Made by a program: the position numbers and the translations under genes | The notes under the pieces: model-generated | Seen by the model: the letters and a program-made list of their open reading frames with translations, nothing else | What the model was told of the DNA's origin: nothing | The model's database searches: none | Shown here: piece after piece, positions 14,345-20,235 of the stretch | Layout of the letters: every line of letters begins with the position of its first letter | How positions within the stretch are numbered: position 1 is the stretch's first letter | Source: a virus | Direction: 5' to 3' (one strand) | DNA length: 35,927 nucleotides | IMG/VR virus record: IMGVR_UViG_3300044701_002278 | Coordinates: 1-35,927 of that record

Positions 14345-15151
14345 TTACTCGGCGTAGGGCTCGACCTGAGCCCAGGCGGGGACGGAGATCTCGGTGATTG
14401 TGTCCGAGTAGAAGGCGGGCGCCGTGTCGGCTTGCTCCAGGGCGACGCGATAGGCGCGCGCTGCGCGTTCCATCAGCAGGCGCCCAGACTGCAGGCTGCG
14501 TGCGTCCAGGGTGTAGACGCCCACCGCGTAGGGGGCCTCGCTCTCGACCGCGATGAAGACGAAGCGGTCCAGATCCCAGCCCACGATCTCGCGGAAGCCG
14601 GCCGCGTAGTGCGCCGCCTGGACGTGATATTGGAAGCTTGCGATCTGCTTGGCGAAACCGTCTGGGCTGGCGTCGCTGCAGGTCTTGATGTCGAAGATCG
14701 CGCTGCCGGTCATGTAGTCGCAGCGTGCCTTACATGGCAGGCCGTACTGATCCCAGAAGAGGCTGACTTCGGGGTTGCCGTCGCGCAGGCCTTCGATCGC
14801 CACGGGATGCTTGCGCACCGAGGCTGCGATGGCGGAGGCCTTTTCGTAGGCCGTCTCGTCGACGATGATCTTGCCGGCGTGTTCCTGTTCAAACTCTTCC
14901 GCGGCCTTCTTGCCCACCGTCGTGCGCCGATCGAACTTGGGCATGACGGCGAACTCGTCCTTGAACGTGTCGGGCTCGAGGATCATCGCGTGCGTGAGCG
15001 TACCCAGGCGCATTGCGGCGGTGGGTTCGCGCGGCGTACTCTTCGATGAGATGTAGTGCGCCGGCGAGCGCAGCAGAAGCTTGGCGCCTGATGCGCTCAG
15101 GGCTTCGACTGCGTGGTAGTCACTTGCGGGCATCCCGATGTGAGATGGCAT
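14345..15151 (-). CDS. PD-(D/E)XK exonuclease, RecE/DUF3799-like
   Basis: A 268-aa nuclease. Start ATG 15151 (MPSHIGMPASDYH) has GAGAGGA upstream; the longer frame would overlap the membrane gene more. Motifs: LGTLTHAMILEP (~47-58) with the conserved His, then PCKARCDYMTG, SAIFDIKTCSDAS with the Asp and Lys of D-Xn-DIK, and QIASFQYHVQAAHY with Gln and Tyr. This is the order of exodeoxyribonuclease VIII-like/Cas4-like PD-(D/E)XK enzymes. It would resect dsDNA ends for recombination. No clear RecT or Red-beta annealing partner is seen nearby; the SSB-like gene is the closest candidate partner. Confidence 0.86.
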   Translation of the reverse strand: MPSHIGMPASDYHAVEALSASGAKLLLRSPAHYISSKSTPREPTAAMRLGTLTHAMILEPDTFKDEFAVMPKFDRRTTVGKKAAEEFEQEHAGKIIVDETAYEKASAIAASVRKHPVAIEGLRDGNPEVSLFWDQYGLPCKARCDYMTGSAIFDIKTCSDASPDGFAKQIASFQYHVQAAHYAAGFREIVGWDLDRFVFIAVESEAPYAVGVYTLDARSLQSGRLLMERAARAYRVALEQADTAPAFYSDTITEISVPAWAQVEPYAE

Positions 15152-15248
15152 TTTCTCTTTCCTCTCTAGCCATGTGCAGCAGAGCGACCAGGAGCATCCC
15201 GGCGGCAGTGCCAACAAAGGTTCCAATCACGAAGCAGAGCCAATTCAC
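15120..15248 (-). CDS. Small single-span membrane protein (42 aa, DUF3789-like)
   Basis: GTG 15248 overlaps the excisionase-like gene stop (GTGA). One hydrophobic helix, WLCFVIGTFVGTAAGMLLVA (about 3-22), is followed by a charged tail (AREERENAISHRDARK). The helix with GxxxGT spacing and short charged tail resembles DUF3789-type proteins often found in phage early regions. The gene overlaps the exonuclease start by 32 bp. The role is unknown. Confidence 0.7.
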   Translation of the reverse strand: MNWLCFVIGTFVGTAAGMLLVALLHMAREERENAISHRDARK

Positions 15249-15412
15249 TTTTTGCCTTCGACCATTGCCTGGATGTCGTTCTTGCGAATGAGGATCCGGC
15301 GACCGATGCGAAGAGCGGGAAAGAGCCCGGCTTCGATGTAGCTATAGAGGCTTCGCTTACTGATGCCAAGTAGCTTTGACGCTGCTGCAACAGAAATAAA
15401 AAGGGTTTCCAT
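15245..15412 (-). CDS. Excisionase-like HTH protein (55 aa, MerR/HTH_17 type)
   Basis: ATG 15412. The sequence FISVAAASKLLGISKRSLYS followed by EAGLFPALRIGRRILI and KNDIQAMVEGK is the standard HTH_17/excisionase-family pattern: a helix-turn-helix, then a basic wing. In temperate phages such proteins direct excision (Xis) or act as early regulators. It is divergent from the repressor gene across a 119-bp region, the position expected of the first lytic gene. It is not adjacent to the integrase, so a regulatory role is equally possible. Confidence 0.85.
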   Translation of the reverse strand: METLFISVAAASKLLGISKRSLYSYIEAGLFPALRIGRRILIRKNDIQAMVEGKK

Positions 15413-15531
15413 AGTGGTTTGTTGTGCGCGGATTGGGCATCTTGGGATCTAAGTACTATCCCGTGCAAGGGCGTGCGGTGAAAAGAGGCACATTGCGATA
15501 AGATCAGACGTAAATTGCGCTGGATGCACAA
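15413..15531. promoter_or_regulatory. Divergent switch region between repressor and excisionase-like genes
   Basis: This 119-bp region separates the start codons of two divergent genes. It contains TTGCG-CTGGATG-CACAA at 15515-15531, the genome's 17-bp operator with one mismatch in the right arm, ending directly before the repressor ATG. A second imperfect dyad, GGGAT-N9-ATCCC, lies at 15444-15462. No -35/-10 pair stands out on either strand. The layout suggests autoregulation of the repressor. Confidence 0.6.
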
Positions 15532-15960
15532 ATGAGCACGACTAGAAAACACGACAAAAACCACTGGGTGCGCGAAGGGCTGACTGCCAAGGGCTACACG
15601 CAGCGCGACCTGGCGCGTGCGTGGGGCGTGGCGGAGCCTTCCGTGTCGCGCTTCATCTCAGGCGAAGAGGGGGCGGATCCGCCCCTATCTCGTGCCGTCA
15701 CGCTTGCGGTAATGCTGGGGATTACTCTGGAAGAGGTAGCGCGGGGCTTAGGCTTAAGAGGTAGACGGGTTGAGCCTGTGGTGACGCAGGAGGCTGGTGT
15801 GCCTCCTGTCGGCACGTTCCGCATGGACGTGCTGGGCGAGGGGCGCGTGCGTGTTGTGTTGGTGCAAGACGTCGCGCCCGATGTTGCGTCGCAGCTGATC
15901 TCAGTCTTGGGCGGCTCGAGTGACAGTGGGCGCGTCCGTGACCGTAAGGCGCGGGCGTAG
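15532..15960 (+). CDS. CI-like XRE repressor lacking a peptidase domain (142 aa)
   Basis: One of only two clear + strand genes. The N-terminal HTH spans about residues 20-65: YTQRDLARAWGVAEPSVSRF, then GEEGADPPLSRAVTLAVMLG. The C-terminal ~55 residues (VGTFRMDVLGEGRVRVVLV, then PDVASQLISVL) form a short beta/helix segment that may dimerise. No Ser-Lys S24 protease motif is visible, so LexA-style self-cleavage is not expected. It diverges from the excisionase-like gene, with an operator-like site at its start codon. Its last 60 bases overlap the opposing 84-aa gene. It is the best candidate for the lysogeny repressor that binds the 17-bp operators. Confidence 0.84.
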   Translation: MSTTRKHDKNHWVREGLTAKGYTQRDLARAWGVAEPSVSRFISGEEGADPPLSRAVTLAVMLGITLEEVARGLGLRGRRVEPVVTQEAGVPPVGTFRMDVLGEGRVRVVLVQDVAPDVASQLISVLGGSSDSGRVRDRKARA

Positions 15961-16155
15961 GCCTTTGCCTTTCTCGATCGGCTTGTCTTCGGTGAGCGAC
16001 TTGTATTCGCCGCACCAGTAGGAGACCGCCACGCGGTGCGGCTGTGGGTAGCGGTGGCAGGTGCGAGATCCGCCCACCTGGCCCGCGGTGTAACGACAAT
16101 CGCCGCACGATGGTCCGCGCTTATTCAGCGCCGGCGCGTCGTGGTTGATGCTCAT
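15901..16155 (-). CDS. Small Cys4 putative zinc-binding protein (84 aa)
   Basis: ATG 16155 with GGGAGAAAAG upstream, overlapping the preceding stop (ATGA). Cysteines at 17, 20, 33 and 48 (SCGDCRYTAG, RTCHRYP, YWCGEY) form a C-x2-C-x12-C-x14-C zinc-ribbon-like pattern common in small phage early proteins. The C-terminal third is basic and its codons overlap the end of the convergent repressor gene by 60 bp. Function is unknown. Confidence 0.78.
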   Translation of the reverse strand: MSINHDAPALNKRGPSCGDCRYTAGQVGGSRTCHRYPQPHRVAVSYWCGEYKSLTEDKPIEKGKGLRPRLTVTDAPTVTRAAQD

Positions 16156-16526
16156 TTCTTTTCTCCCATTCTTTCAATCCATTCATAGCTAATGCTCTCG
16201 ATAAGCTTTGCCCACTCATCCTCAACACCATCAATGAACGTGACACCTTCACAATAAACAACGGTTTCAACATATCTGCCAATGGCTTCATTGAGTTTCG
16301 CTATGTGTGCTGATTGGCTTTGAGCAATACTCATCCACCGCTCATATTCTTTCTGAAGGAATATACGGTTTTGATCTACCACCTTCATCTCATGTTCAGC
16401 TGTGGCAAAGTCTTTGCGGAGCCTTTCGATTTCGTCGACGGCTTGCTCTAGTAAAGCGCCGTTATCGGCGGAGTATTCGTAAAACACACTCGCGGGGTGG
16501 CGCAGCCGGTCCACAATGTCGCTCAT
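16152..16526 (-). CDS. Coiled-coil early protein (124 aa), MSDIV[D/E]RLR family copy 1
   Basis: ATG 16526 overlaps the 72-aa gene stop (ATGA). It begins MSDIVDRLRH, shared with the 140-aa protein at 16738-17160, and both continue to a [DE]EIE[RK]LR segment. Residues ~25-80 look like a coiled coil (LEQAVDEIERLRKDFATAEH). The C-terminus ends GEKK, with the Shine-Dalgarno for the next gene embedded in those codons. Such proteins are frequent in phage early regions and have no assigned role. Its codons look less GC-rich than the surrounding genes. Confidence 0.78.
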   Translation of the reverse strand: MSDIVDRLRHPASVFYEYSADNGALLEQAVDEIERLRKDFATAEHEMKVVDQNRIFLQKEYERWMSIAQSQSAHIAKLNEAIGRYVETVVYCEGVTFIDGVEDEWAKLIESISYEWIERMGEKK

Positions 16527-16741
16527 TCCTTTTCTCCCAGCGCCGCGCGGGCGTACACGTCGGGCGGATCTTCGTTCTCACCTTCCCACGCCTGGGCTTG
16601 CGCGGCCTTATCGCCCCATTCTGCGGCTTTGTCTTGCGTTGGTTCATACCCGATAGTCAGGATCTCGTTGCCGCGCATGACCGCGGCCATCCAGAGGTCA
16701 CGCGCCGGGTCAAACCCGACGACGATCTGAAGATCGCTCAC
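16523..16741 (-). CDS. Hypothetical 72-aa acidic protein with GTG start
   Basis: GTG 16741 overlaps the preceding stop (GTGA), preceded by GGAGAAAAG. The product starts VSDLQIVVGFDPARDLWMAA and has a strand-rich first half (VMRGNEILTIGYEP), then an Ala/Glu/Trp-rich acidic second half (AAEWGDKAAQAQAWEGENED), ending GEKE. I do not recognise the family. It sits between the two MSDIV-type paralogues. Confidence 0.7.
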   Translation of the reverse strand: MSDLQIVVGFDPARDLWMAAVMRGNEILTIGYEPTQDKAAEWGDKAAQAQAWEGENEDPPDVYARAALGEKE

Positions 16742-17160
16742 TGCTTTTCTCCTGCTTCGATGCGGTCTCTTTCCTCGTCGAGAATTGAGTTGATGAACTC
16801 TTCGTGCTTGAGCCCTTCCAGGAATAAGACACCTTCGTATCCGTAGATAGAAGCGGCCCACTCACAAATCGCCGCCCGCAGTTTTTCGATTTCGTCCTTA
16901 AACGCATCACGCTCGACAATACAGCCAGTATCAACACGAAATTTAATTAGCCGCTTTATCGCTTCCGCAGGCGTTTCATTCGGTCCTATGGGTTCCTGGC
17001 TCCACAGCCCGCCCTCCATTGGGGTTTTTTCTGTGAGCGCTGCATTAATCGCATCCCGCAACTTTTCGATTTCGTCGGCCCCATCTTCTGCCGCGTTGAT
17101 TATTTCGTCGGGGCATTCAGCGGTTTTAACGGCGCGAAGCCGTTCCACGATGTCGCTCAT
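16738..17160 (-). CDS. Coiled-coil early protein (140 aa), MSDIV[D/E]RLR family copy 2
   Basis: ATG 17160 overlaps the preceding stop (ATGA). It starts MSDIVERLRAVK and carries GADEIEKLRDAI and DEIEKLRAAICEW repeats of the same EIEKLR heptad, then VLFLEGLKHEEFINSILDEE, ending GEKQ. It is a paralogue of the 124-aa protein two genes on: the N-terminus and the late (V/T)(L/F)(F/I)(L/D)G segment correspond. Function is unknown; it is probably an early accessory protein. Confidence 0.78.
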   Translation of the reverse strand: MSDIVERLRAVKTAECPDEIINAAEDGADEIEKLRDAINAALTEKTPMEGGLWSQEPIGPNETPAEAIKRLIKFRVDTGCIVERDAFKDEIEKLRAAICEWAASIYGYEGVLFLEGLKHEEFINSILDEERDRIEAGEKQ

Positions 17161-17333
17161 GCGCCCATCTCCTTCTGCGGCAGGAATAGCTTGCGCGCGC
17201 GTTTAATGTGCGGCGACATTTCCTGCGCTGTCGTCAGCGTCTCGATCGTCTGCTTGATCCGCGCCGCGCCCCAGTGATCGCCCTCGCGCTCTGCGATCAC
17301 CAGGTTGTGCTCGAGCCTCTGCAGGAACGTCAT
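17157..17333 (-). CDS. Hypothetical 58-aa helical protein
   Basis: ATG 17333 shares a base with the preceding stop (TGATG), and the stop overlaps the next ATG (ATGA). The sequence MTFLQRLEHNLVIAEREGDH followed by IKQTIETLTTAQEM and IKRARKLFLPQK suggests two or three amphipathic helices. It has no Cys or membrane span. It is not recognised; its coupling to both neighbours supports it being real. Confidence 0.65.
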   Translation of the reverse strand: MTFLQRLEHNLVIAEREGDHWGAARIKQTIETLTTAQEMSPHIKRARKLFLPQKEMGA

Positions 17334-17563
17334 CACAGCTGACCTCCCAAGGTTTCGCGTGCGATCGTCTTCATCTTCATGGCCGTGGACCAGACGACGG
17401 AAGGCGGCGGCATGTGGCCGGCGTCGTCGGTGAGCTCTGCCATCGCGATCGCGTGCAGGCCGGTGCGCAGGCGGCCGTTCTCCTCGAGCAGGAGCCGCGC
17501 TTCGGCCTTCACCTGGACGAGCTCGGCGGTCACGCTGCTGGTGCTGTGGGCGTCGATTTCCAT
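17333..17563 (-). CDS. Hypothetical 76-aa coiled-coil protein
   Basis: ATG 17563 with AAGGA eight bases upstream; the longer frame above lies in a structured non-coding gap and a neighbouring gene. The first half (SVTAELVQVKAEARLLLEEN) forms a likely coiled coil. The second half has GHMPPPSVVWSTAMKMKTIA. There is no recognised domain. Its leader contains the alternative hairpins at 17586-17651, so it may be post-transcriptionally regulated. Confidence 0.68.
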   Translation of the reverse strand: MEIDAHSTSSVTAELVQVKAEARLLLEENGRLRTGLHAIAMAELTDDAGHMPPPSVVWSTAMKMKTIARETLGGQL

Positions 17564-17585
17564 CTTGGGTTCCTTGTTCTGGGGG

Positions 17586-17651
17586 CCTCCGCCGGCTGCT
17601 AAGGGGGAGGGACTTGGCAAACCGGCGGAGGGTTCCGCCACTACGGCGGAA
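17586..17651 (-). promoter_or_regulatory. Alternative hairpins in the leader of the 76-aa gene
   Basis: Four arms share the core CCGCC/GGCGG: CCTCCGCCGG (17586-17595), CCGGCGGAGG (17622-17631), TTCCGCC (17633-17639) and GGCGGAA (17645-17651). Arms 1 and 2 pair over 10 bp and arms 3 and 4 over 7 bp. Alternatively arms 2 and 3 pair (GGCGGA with TCCGCC, 4-nt loop), which excludes both. The element lies in a 101-bp gap between genes of an otherwise overlapping operon, just before a Shine-Dalgarno. This resembles an attenuator or RNA switch. Confidence 0.6.
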
Positions 17652-17664
17652 GGCGTGGAGGGTC

Positions 17665-17922
17665 TCAGCCCTCGAGCTCCTTGACGACCAATGTGGCGTA
17701 TCCCGCGATGTCGCGCCAGTGGTCGATCTCGTGCGGGTTGCCGTGTAGGGCGCGGCTGATCTTGTTCGCGATCATGTCCAGGGCCTCGCGCTGGTAGGGC
17801 GTGAGGCTGTCCCATCCGTCAGGGCAGCGCATCGCGCGCTTCATGTTGTGCGACCAGGTGGCCTGCTCCTTGTAGGGGCCGTGGGTCTTGCCGCGTTCCT
17901 CGAGGATGTTCGAGATGCTCAT
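17665..17922 (-). CDS. DUF6378-like early protein (85 aa)
   Basis: ATG 17922 overlaps the preceding stop (ATGA). The text MSISNILEERGKTHGPYKEQ, then REALDMIANKISRALHG and DHWRDIAGYATLV, is the family pattern of DUF6378: ILEERGxTHG, then EALDMIAxKIxRxLxGxxxxxDHWxDIAGYATL. Members are common in phages. The His/Asp-rich helices recall all-alpha NTP pyrophosphatase-like folds, but that is a family-level guess. It is complete at 85 aa. Confidence 0.85.
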   Translation of the reverse strand: MSISNILEERGKTHGPYKEQATWSHNMKRAMRCPDGWDSLTPYQREALDMIANKISRALHGNPHEIDHWRDIAGYATLVVKELEG

Positions 17923-18110
17923 GCGCGTTGCTCCATGGCTTTGGCTTCCAGCGCGGCCAGCTGACGGCCCAGCTCGCCCAGCTGCTGGTGCAGGCGGAAT
18001 GCTTCGTGGCTTTCGGGGTGGGCCTGCTTGAGAAACTGCTCGAGCACGTCGATGCGCGCGCGGATCCGGCCAGGCGTTTCGGGCCTGACGATGTGCATCT
18101 GCTTCTTCAC
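17919..18110 (-). CDS. Hypothetical 63-aa coiled-coil protein
   Basis: GTG 18110 is chosen because it overlaps the membrane-protein stop (GTGA), the junction style used throughout this operon; ATG 18098 is an alternative. The sequence GRIRARIDVLEQFLKQAHPE then LHQQLGELGRQLAALEAKAM forms two helices separated by a turn, an antiparallel coiled-coil look. The stop overlaps the next ATG (ATGA). Family unknown. Confidence 0.68.
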   Translation of the reverse strand: MKKQMHIVRPETPGRIRARIDVLEQFLKQAHPESHEAFRLHQQLGELGRQLAALEAKAMEQRA

Positions 18111-18214
18111 AGGACGATCGCTCCCACCACAAGAATGAGCAGGATCACGGCGATGAAGCCGATGGTGCCGAGGATCGCCTCGACCCAAAATTTCGGCGCT
18201 TTGAAATCTCTCAT
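18107..18214 (-). CDS. 35-aa single-span membrane peptide
   Basis: ATG 18214 with a strong Shine-Dalgarno (GGAGGAAGAC). A short cationic start (MRDFKAPKFWVEA) precedes one hydrophobic helix, ILGTIGFIAVILLILVVGAI, ending at Val-Leu. This is a complete small membrane protein. Its stop overlaps the next GTG (GTGA). The role is unknown; superinfection or holin-type functions are conceivable but unsupported. Confidence 0.72.
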   Translation of the reverse strand: MRDFKAPKFWVEAILGTIGFIAVILLILVVGAIVL

Positions 18215-18225
18215 GTCTTCCTCCT

Positions 18226-18516
18226 TCAGAGCGCGCTGCAGGACGCGCAGCTGCGCAGATTGCTGTGGTAGTCCAGATACCGTTCGCCGGCGTGAATGGG
18301 CCCTGAGCAGTGCCAGCATGTCCAGCCCTTGCGCGCGGTGCGCTCGACCGGCTCTGGATAGTCAAAGCCCTCGGCAACGAAGAAGCGGTCTTTCGGGTAG
18401 CCCGTCTCCATGTCCCACAGGTAGTCCTGGGCGTTGTCGGGGTTGTAGAAGGTCCGCATCATCTGTTGGGGGCCGTGGCCCCCAATCTCTCTGCATACCT
18501 GCCAGATCTTGGGCAT
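18226..18516 (-). CDS. Putative zinc-binding protein (96 aa, two CxxC)
   Basis: ATG 18516 with GGAGGAGG upstream. CxxC pairs occur at 67-70 (WTCWHCSGPI) and 90-93 (SCASCSAL), a treble-clef or zinc-ribbon pattern at the C-terminus. The first 60 residues (MPKIWQVCREIGG, then YLWDMETGYPKDRFFVAEGF) look like a small mixed domain. I do not recognise the family. It lies near the start of the early leftward block. Confidence 0.75.
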   Translation of the reverse strand: MPKIWQVCREIGGHGPQQMMRTFYNPDNAQDYLWDMETGYPKDRFFVAEGFDYPEPVERTARKGWTCWHCSGPIHAGERYLDYHSNLRSCASCSAL

Positions 18517-18534
18517 GTCAGGCCTCCTCCTGAC

Positions 18535-18756
18535 TTACGACTGACCGACCAGCGCGGCCGGGTCGGTGGCTTCGCGATACATAGGGGAGCTGACGTAGAA
18601 CTTCGGCTTGCCATTGCGCACAAGAACGCCGATCGCGGGATTGGCAGCAAGCACTGAAGCGATCCTCTTTTGCTCGGCTACCACTGCGTAATCACGGCGG
18701 CTGCGCTCGATGCGAGCTTCTGTTACTTGGCGGTAGGTCTTGGGGGTAATGCTCAT
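18535..18756 (-). CDS. Hypothetical 73-aa protein, first gene of the early leftward operon
   Basis: Three in-frame ATGs lie at 18768, 18762 and 18756. ATG 18756 is preferred: GGAG lies six bases upstream, and the integrase leader has the same arrangement. The product begins MSITPKTYRQVTEARIERSR, is helical and basic, then has IGVLVRNGKPKFYVSSP, a short beta hairpin, ending GQS. No domain is recognised. It is the first gene after the operator-promoter at 18803-18831 and therefore probably expressed early after infection or induction. Confidence 0.72.
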   Translation of the reverse strand: MSITPKTYRQVTEARIERSRRDYAVVAEQKRIASVLAANPAIGVLVRNGKPKFYVSSPMYREATDPAALVGQS

Positions 18757-18802
18757 TTCCATCTCCATTGCTCCCTTCGCCCCGATCGGCGTCGGTGAGG
18801 CA

Positions 18803-18831
18803 TACCTAGCCGCCTTGCGGACTAGACGCAA
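18803..18831 (-). promoter_or_regulatory. Early leftward promoter with overlapping 17-bp operator
   Basis: TTGCG-GACTAGA-CGCAA (18815-18831, arms extend one more base each side) overlaps a leftward -35 TTGCGT, with TAGGTA (18808-18803) 17 bp downstream as -10. The CGCAAGGCGG spacer bases are shared with the HTH-gene promoter. It would drive the block of small genes from 18756 leftwards and be shut by a bound repressor. Confidence 0.75.
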
Positions 18832-18891
18832 GAGGGAAAATGCACCCCATGAAAAAAAGATTACGGCCCGACGGAAGGCTAGGAAACCGCC

Positions 18892-18920
18892 TTGCGTGCT
18901 AGACGCAATCCCACTATTGT
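18892..18920 (+). promoter_or_regulatory. Integrase promoter with overlapping 17-bp operator
   Basis: TTGCG-TGCTAGA-CGCAA occupies 18892-18908. On the + strand TTGCGT (18892-18897) and TATTGT (18915-18920) form a -35/-10 pair with a 17-bp spacer, the best promoter match in the window. Transcription would start near 18927, about 21 bases before ATG 18948. Binding of the palindrome would block the -35, tying integrase expression to the same repressor as the lytic promoters. Confidence 0.8.
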
Positions 18921-18947
18921 GCGGGGTACAAACCAATGGAGATGGCA

Positions 18948-20027
18948 ATGAAGGTGACCAAATTTGAGCGTTCCCCTGGCGTCTGGCGGATCCGCATCGA
19001 GACCAAGGACGAGGCCGGTCAGCGGAAATTCAGCACGGAAACGCTGAAGGGATCAGAGATCGACGCGGAAGCGCGGCGCATCGAGATCCTCAAGAGCCAC
19101 CGCGCCGGCGACCTGGTGCAGGTGACAGACGACACCGTGAAGCAGCACTGGACCCGCTGGCAGGCCAAGCGCGTCGCGCTGAAGGCGATCTCAGAGCTCA
19201 CGGCCCAGGGCCAGGCGGTGCTGATGGCCCCCTTCCTGCGCGACTACGGCGCCCGCCCTCTTCGCTCCATCACGGGCGACGACATTGAGGCCTTCTACCT
19301 GGGCCGCATCCGCCAGGTCGCGCCCGGCACGATGACCGTCACGCACCACCACCTCAAGGCCCTGTTCAACCAGGCCGTGGAGGCCGGCGTGCTGACCAAG
19401 AACCCCATGAAGAAGGTGGCCGCGCCCAAGGGCGAGAGCGATCCCCGCAAGCCCCTCGAGAAGCGCCATATCAAGGCCCTGCTGGCCTATGCGGCCGACA
19501 AGCCCTTCCTGTCGCGCATGCTCCGCCTGGCGCTGCACACCGGCATGCGCCGCGGCGAGATGTGCGCCCTTCGCTGGTCCGACGTCGACCTCGAGCTGGG
19601 CGTGATCAACGTCTCCCGCACGATCGTGCGCATCGGCACGGTCGAGTACGAGAAGAAGCCCAAGACCAAGAAATCCATCCGCTCGATCCGCCTGCCCAAG
19701 GTTCTGATCGAGGAGCTGCGCGCAGCTGCCCAGGCGCCCAACCGCCCGGTCCTGGTCACCAAGTGGGGCGATCGGCCCACCCTGTCCTACATGACCAGCG
19801 CCACCAAGGACGCCTTGCGCGCCATCGGCCTGGACGAGGGCTACTGCCTGCACTCCACCCGGCACAGCCACGCCACCCACCTGCTGCGCGAAAAACTGCC
19901 GCTGAAGGCGATCTCTGAGCGCCTGGGCCATGCCAACGTGGAAGTGACCCTGGCGGTCTACGCCGGCGTCCTGACCGGCGACGACCAGGCCCTGGCGGAC
20001 AGCATTGAACGGGTAATGGCGGCGTGA
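18948..20027 (+). CDS. int: Tyrosine recombinase integrase
   Basis: A 359-aa phage integrase for site-specific insertion into the host chromosome. The SAM-like core-binding domain lies at about 55-145 and the catalytic domain at about 160-350. Catalytic residues: R201 (HTGMRRGE), Lys in the PKTKKSIRSIRL hairpin, H302 and R305 (HSTRHSHATH), H328 (LGHANVE) and nucleophile Y338. ATG 18948 is preferred over 18936 and 18942 because GGAG sits six bases upstream and the predicted transcript starts near 18927. The complete active site suggests it is functional. It lies alone on the + strand with the candidate attP just downstream. Confidence 0.95.
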   Translation: MKVTKFERSPGVWRIRIETKDEAGQRKFSTETLKGSEIDAEARRIEILKSHRAGDLVQVTDDTVKQHWTRWQAKRVALKAISELTAQGQAVLMAPFLRDYGARPLRSITGDDIEAFYLGRIRQVAPGTMTVTHHHLKALFNQAVEAGVLTKNPMKKVAAPKGESDPRKPLEKRHIKALLAYAADKPFLSRMLRLALHTGMRRGEMCALRWSDVDLELGVINVSRTIVRIGTVEYEKKPKTKKSIRSIRLPKVLIEELRAAAQAPNRPVLVTKWGDRPTLSYMTSATKDALRAIGLDEGYCLHSTRHSHATHLLREKLPLKAISERLGHANVEVTLAVYAGVLTGDDQALADSIERVMAA

Positions 20028-20235
20028 TTACCCGGCCTTTCGGGTAAAACGGATCAGAGCTCCGTGTAAAGCTGCCACTAACATTCAATGAAATCAAGGC
20101 ACTTGCGAGGGTATCCCACCATCATGTGAGAACCGGACGCGCGTGCTATCTAGTTGATTTTCGTGCAACAGGCGAAGCATCTGGTGCGCCGAAAAGCAGG
20201 GTTTGCGGCCTGTTCGGGTAACGAAAAGAAAATGG
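20028..20235. other. Gene-free region after integrase: candidate attP
   Basis: There is no coding sequence here. The heptamer CGGGTAA occurs at 20041 and 20215, inverted at 20028 (TTACCCG), and once more in the integrase 3' end (20010). The pair at 20028 and 20041 makes a 7-bp stem just after the integrase stop. A second inverted pair, AACAGGC (20167) and GCCTGTT (20208), brackets 34 bp. Such repeats next to an integrase are typical of attP arm sites. No tRNA-like 3' end was recognised, so the crossover core is undefined. Confidence 0.45.

Noticed and set aside
15444-15462. GGGAT-N9-ATCCC as a second class of operator
   Set aside because: A single imperfect copy with an off-centre core; not enough to call a separate operator family.
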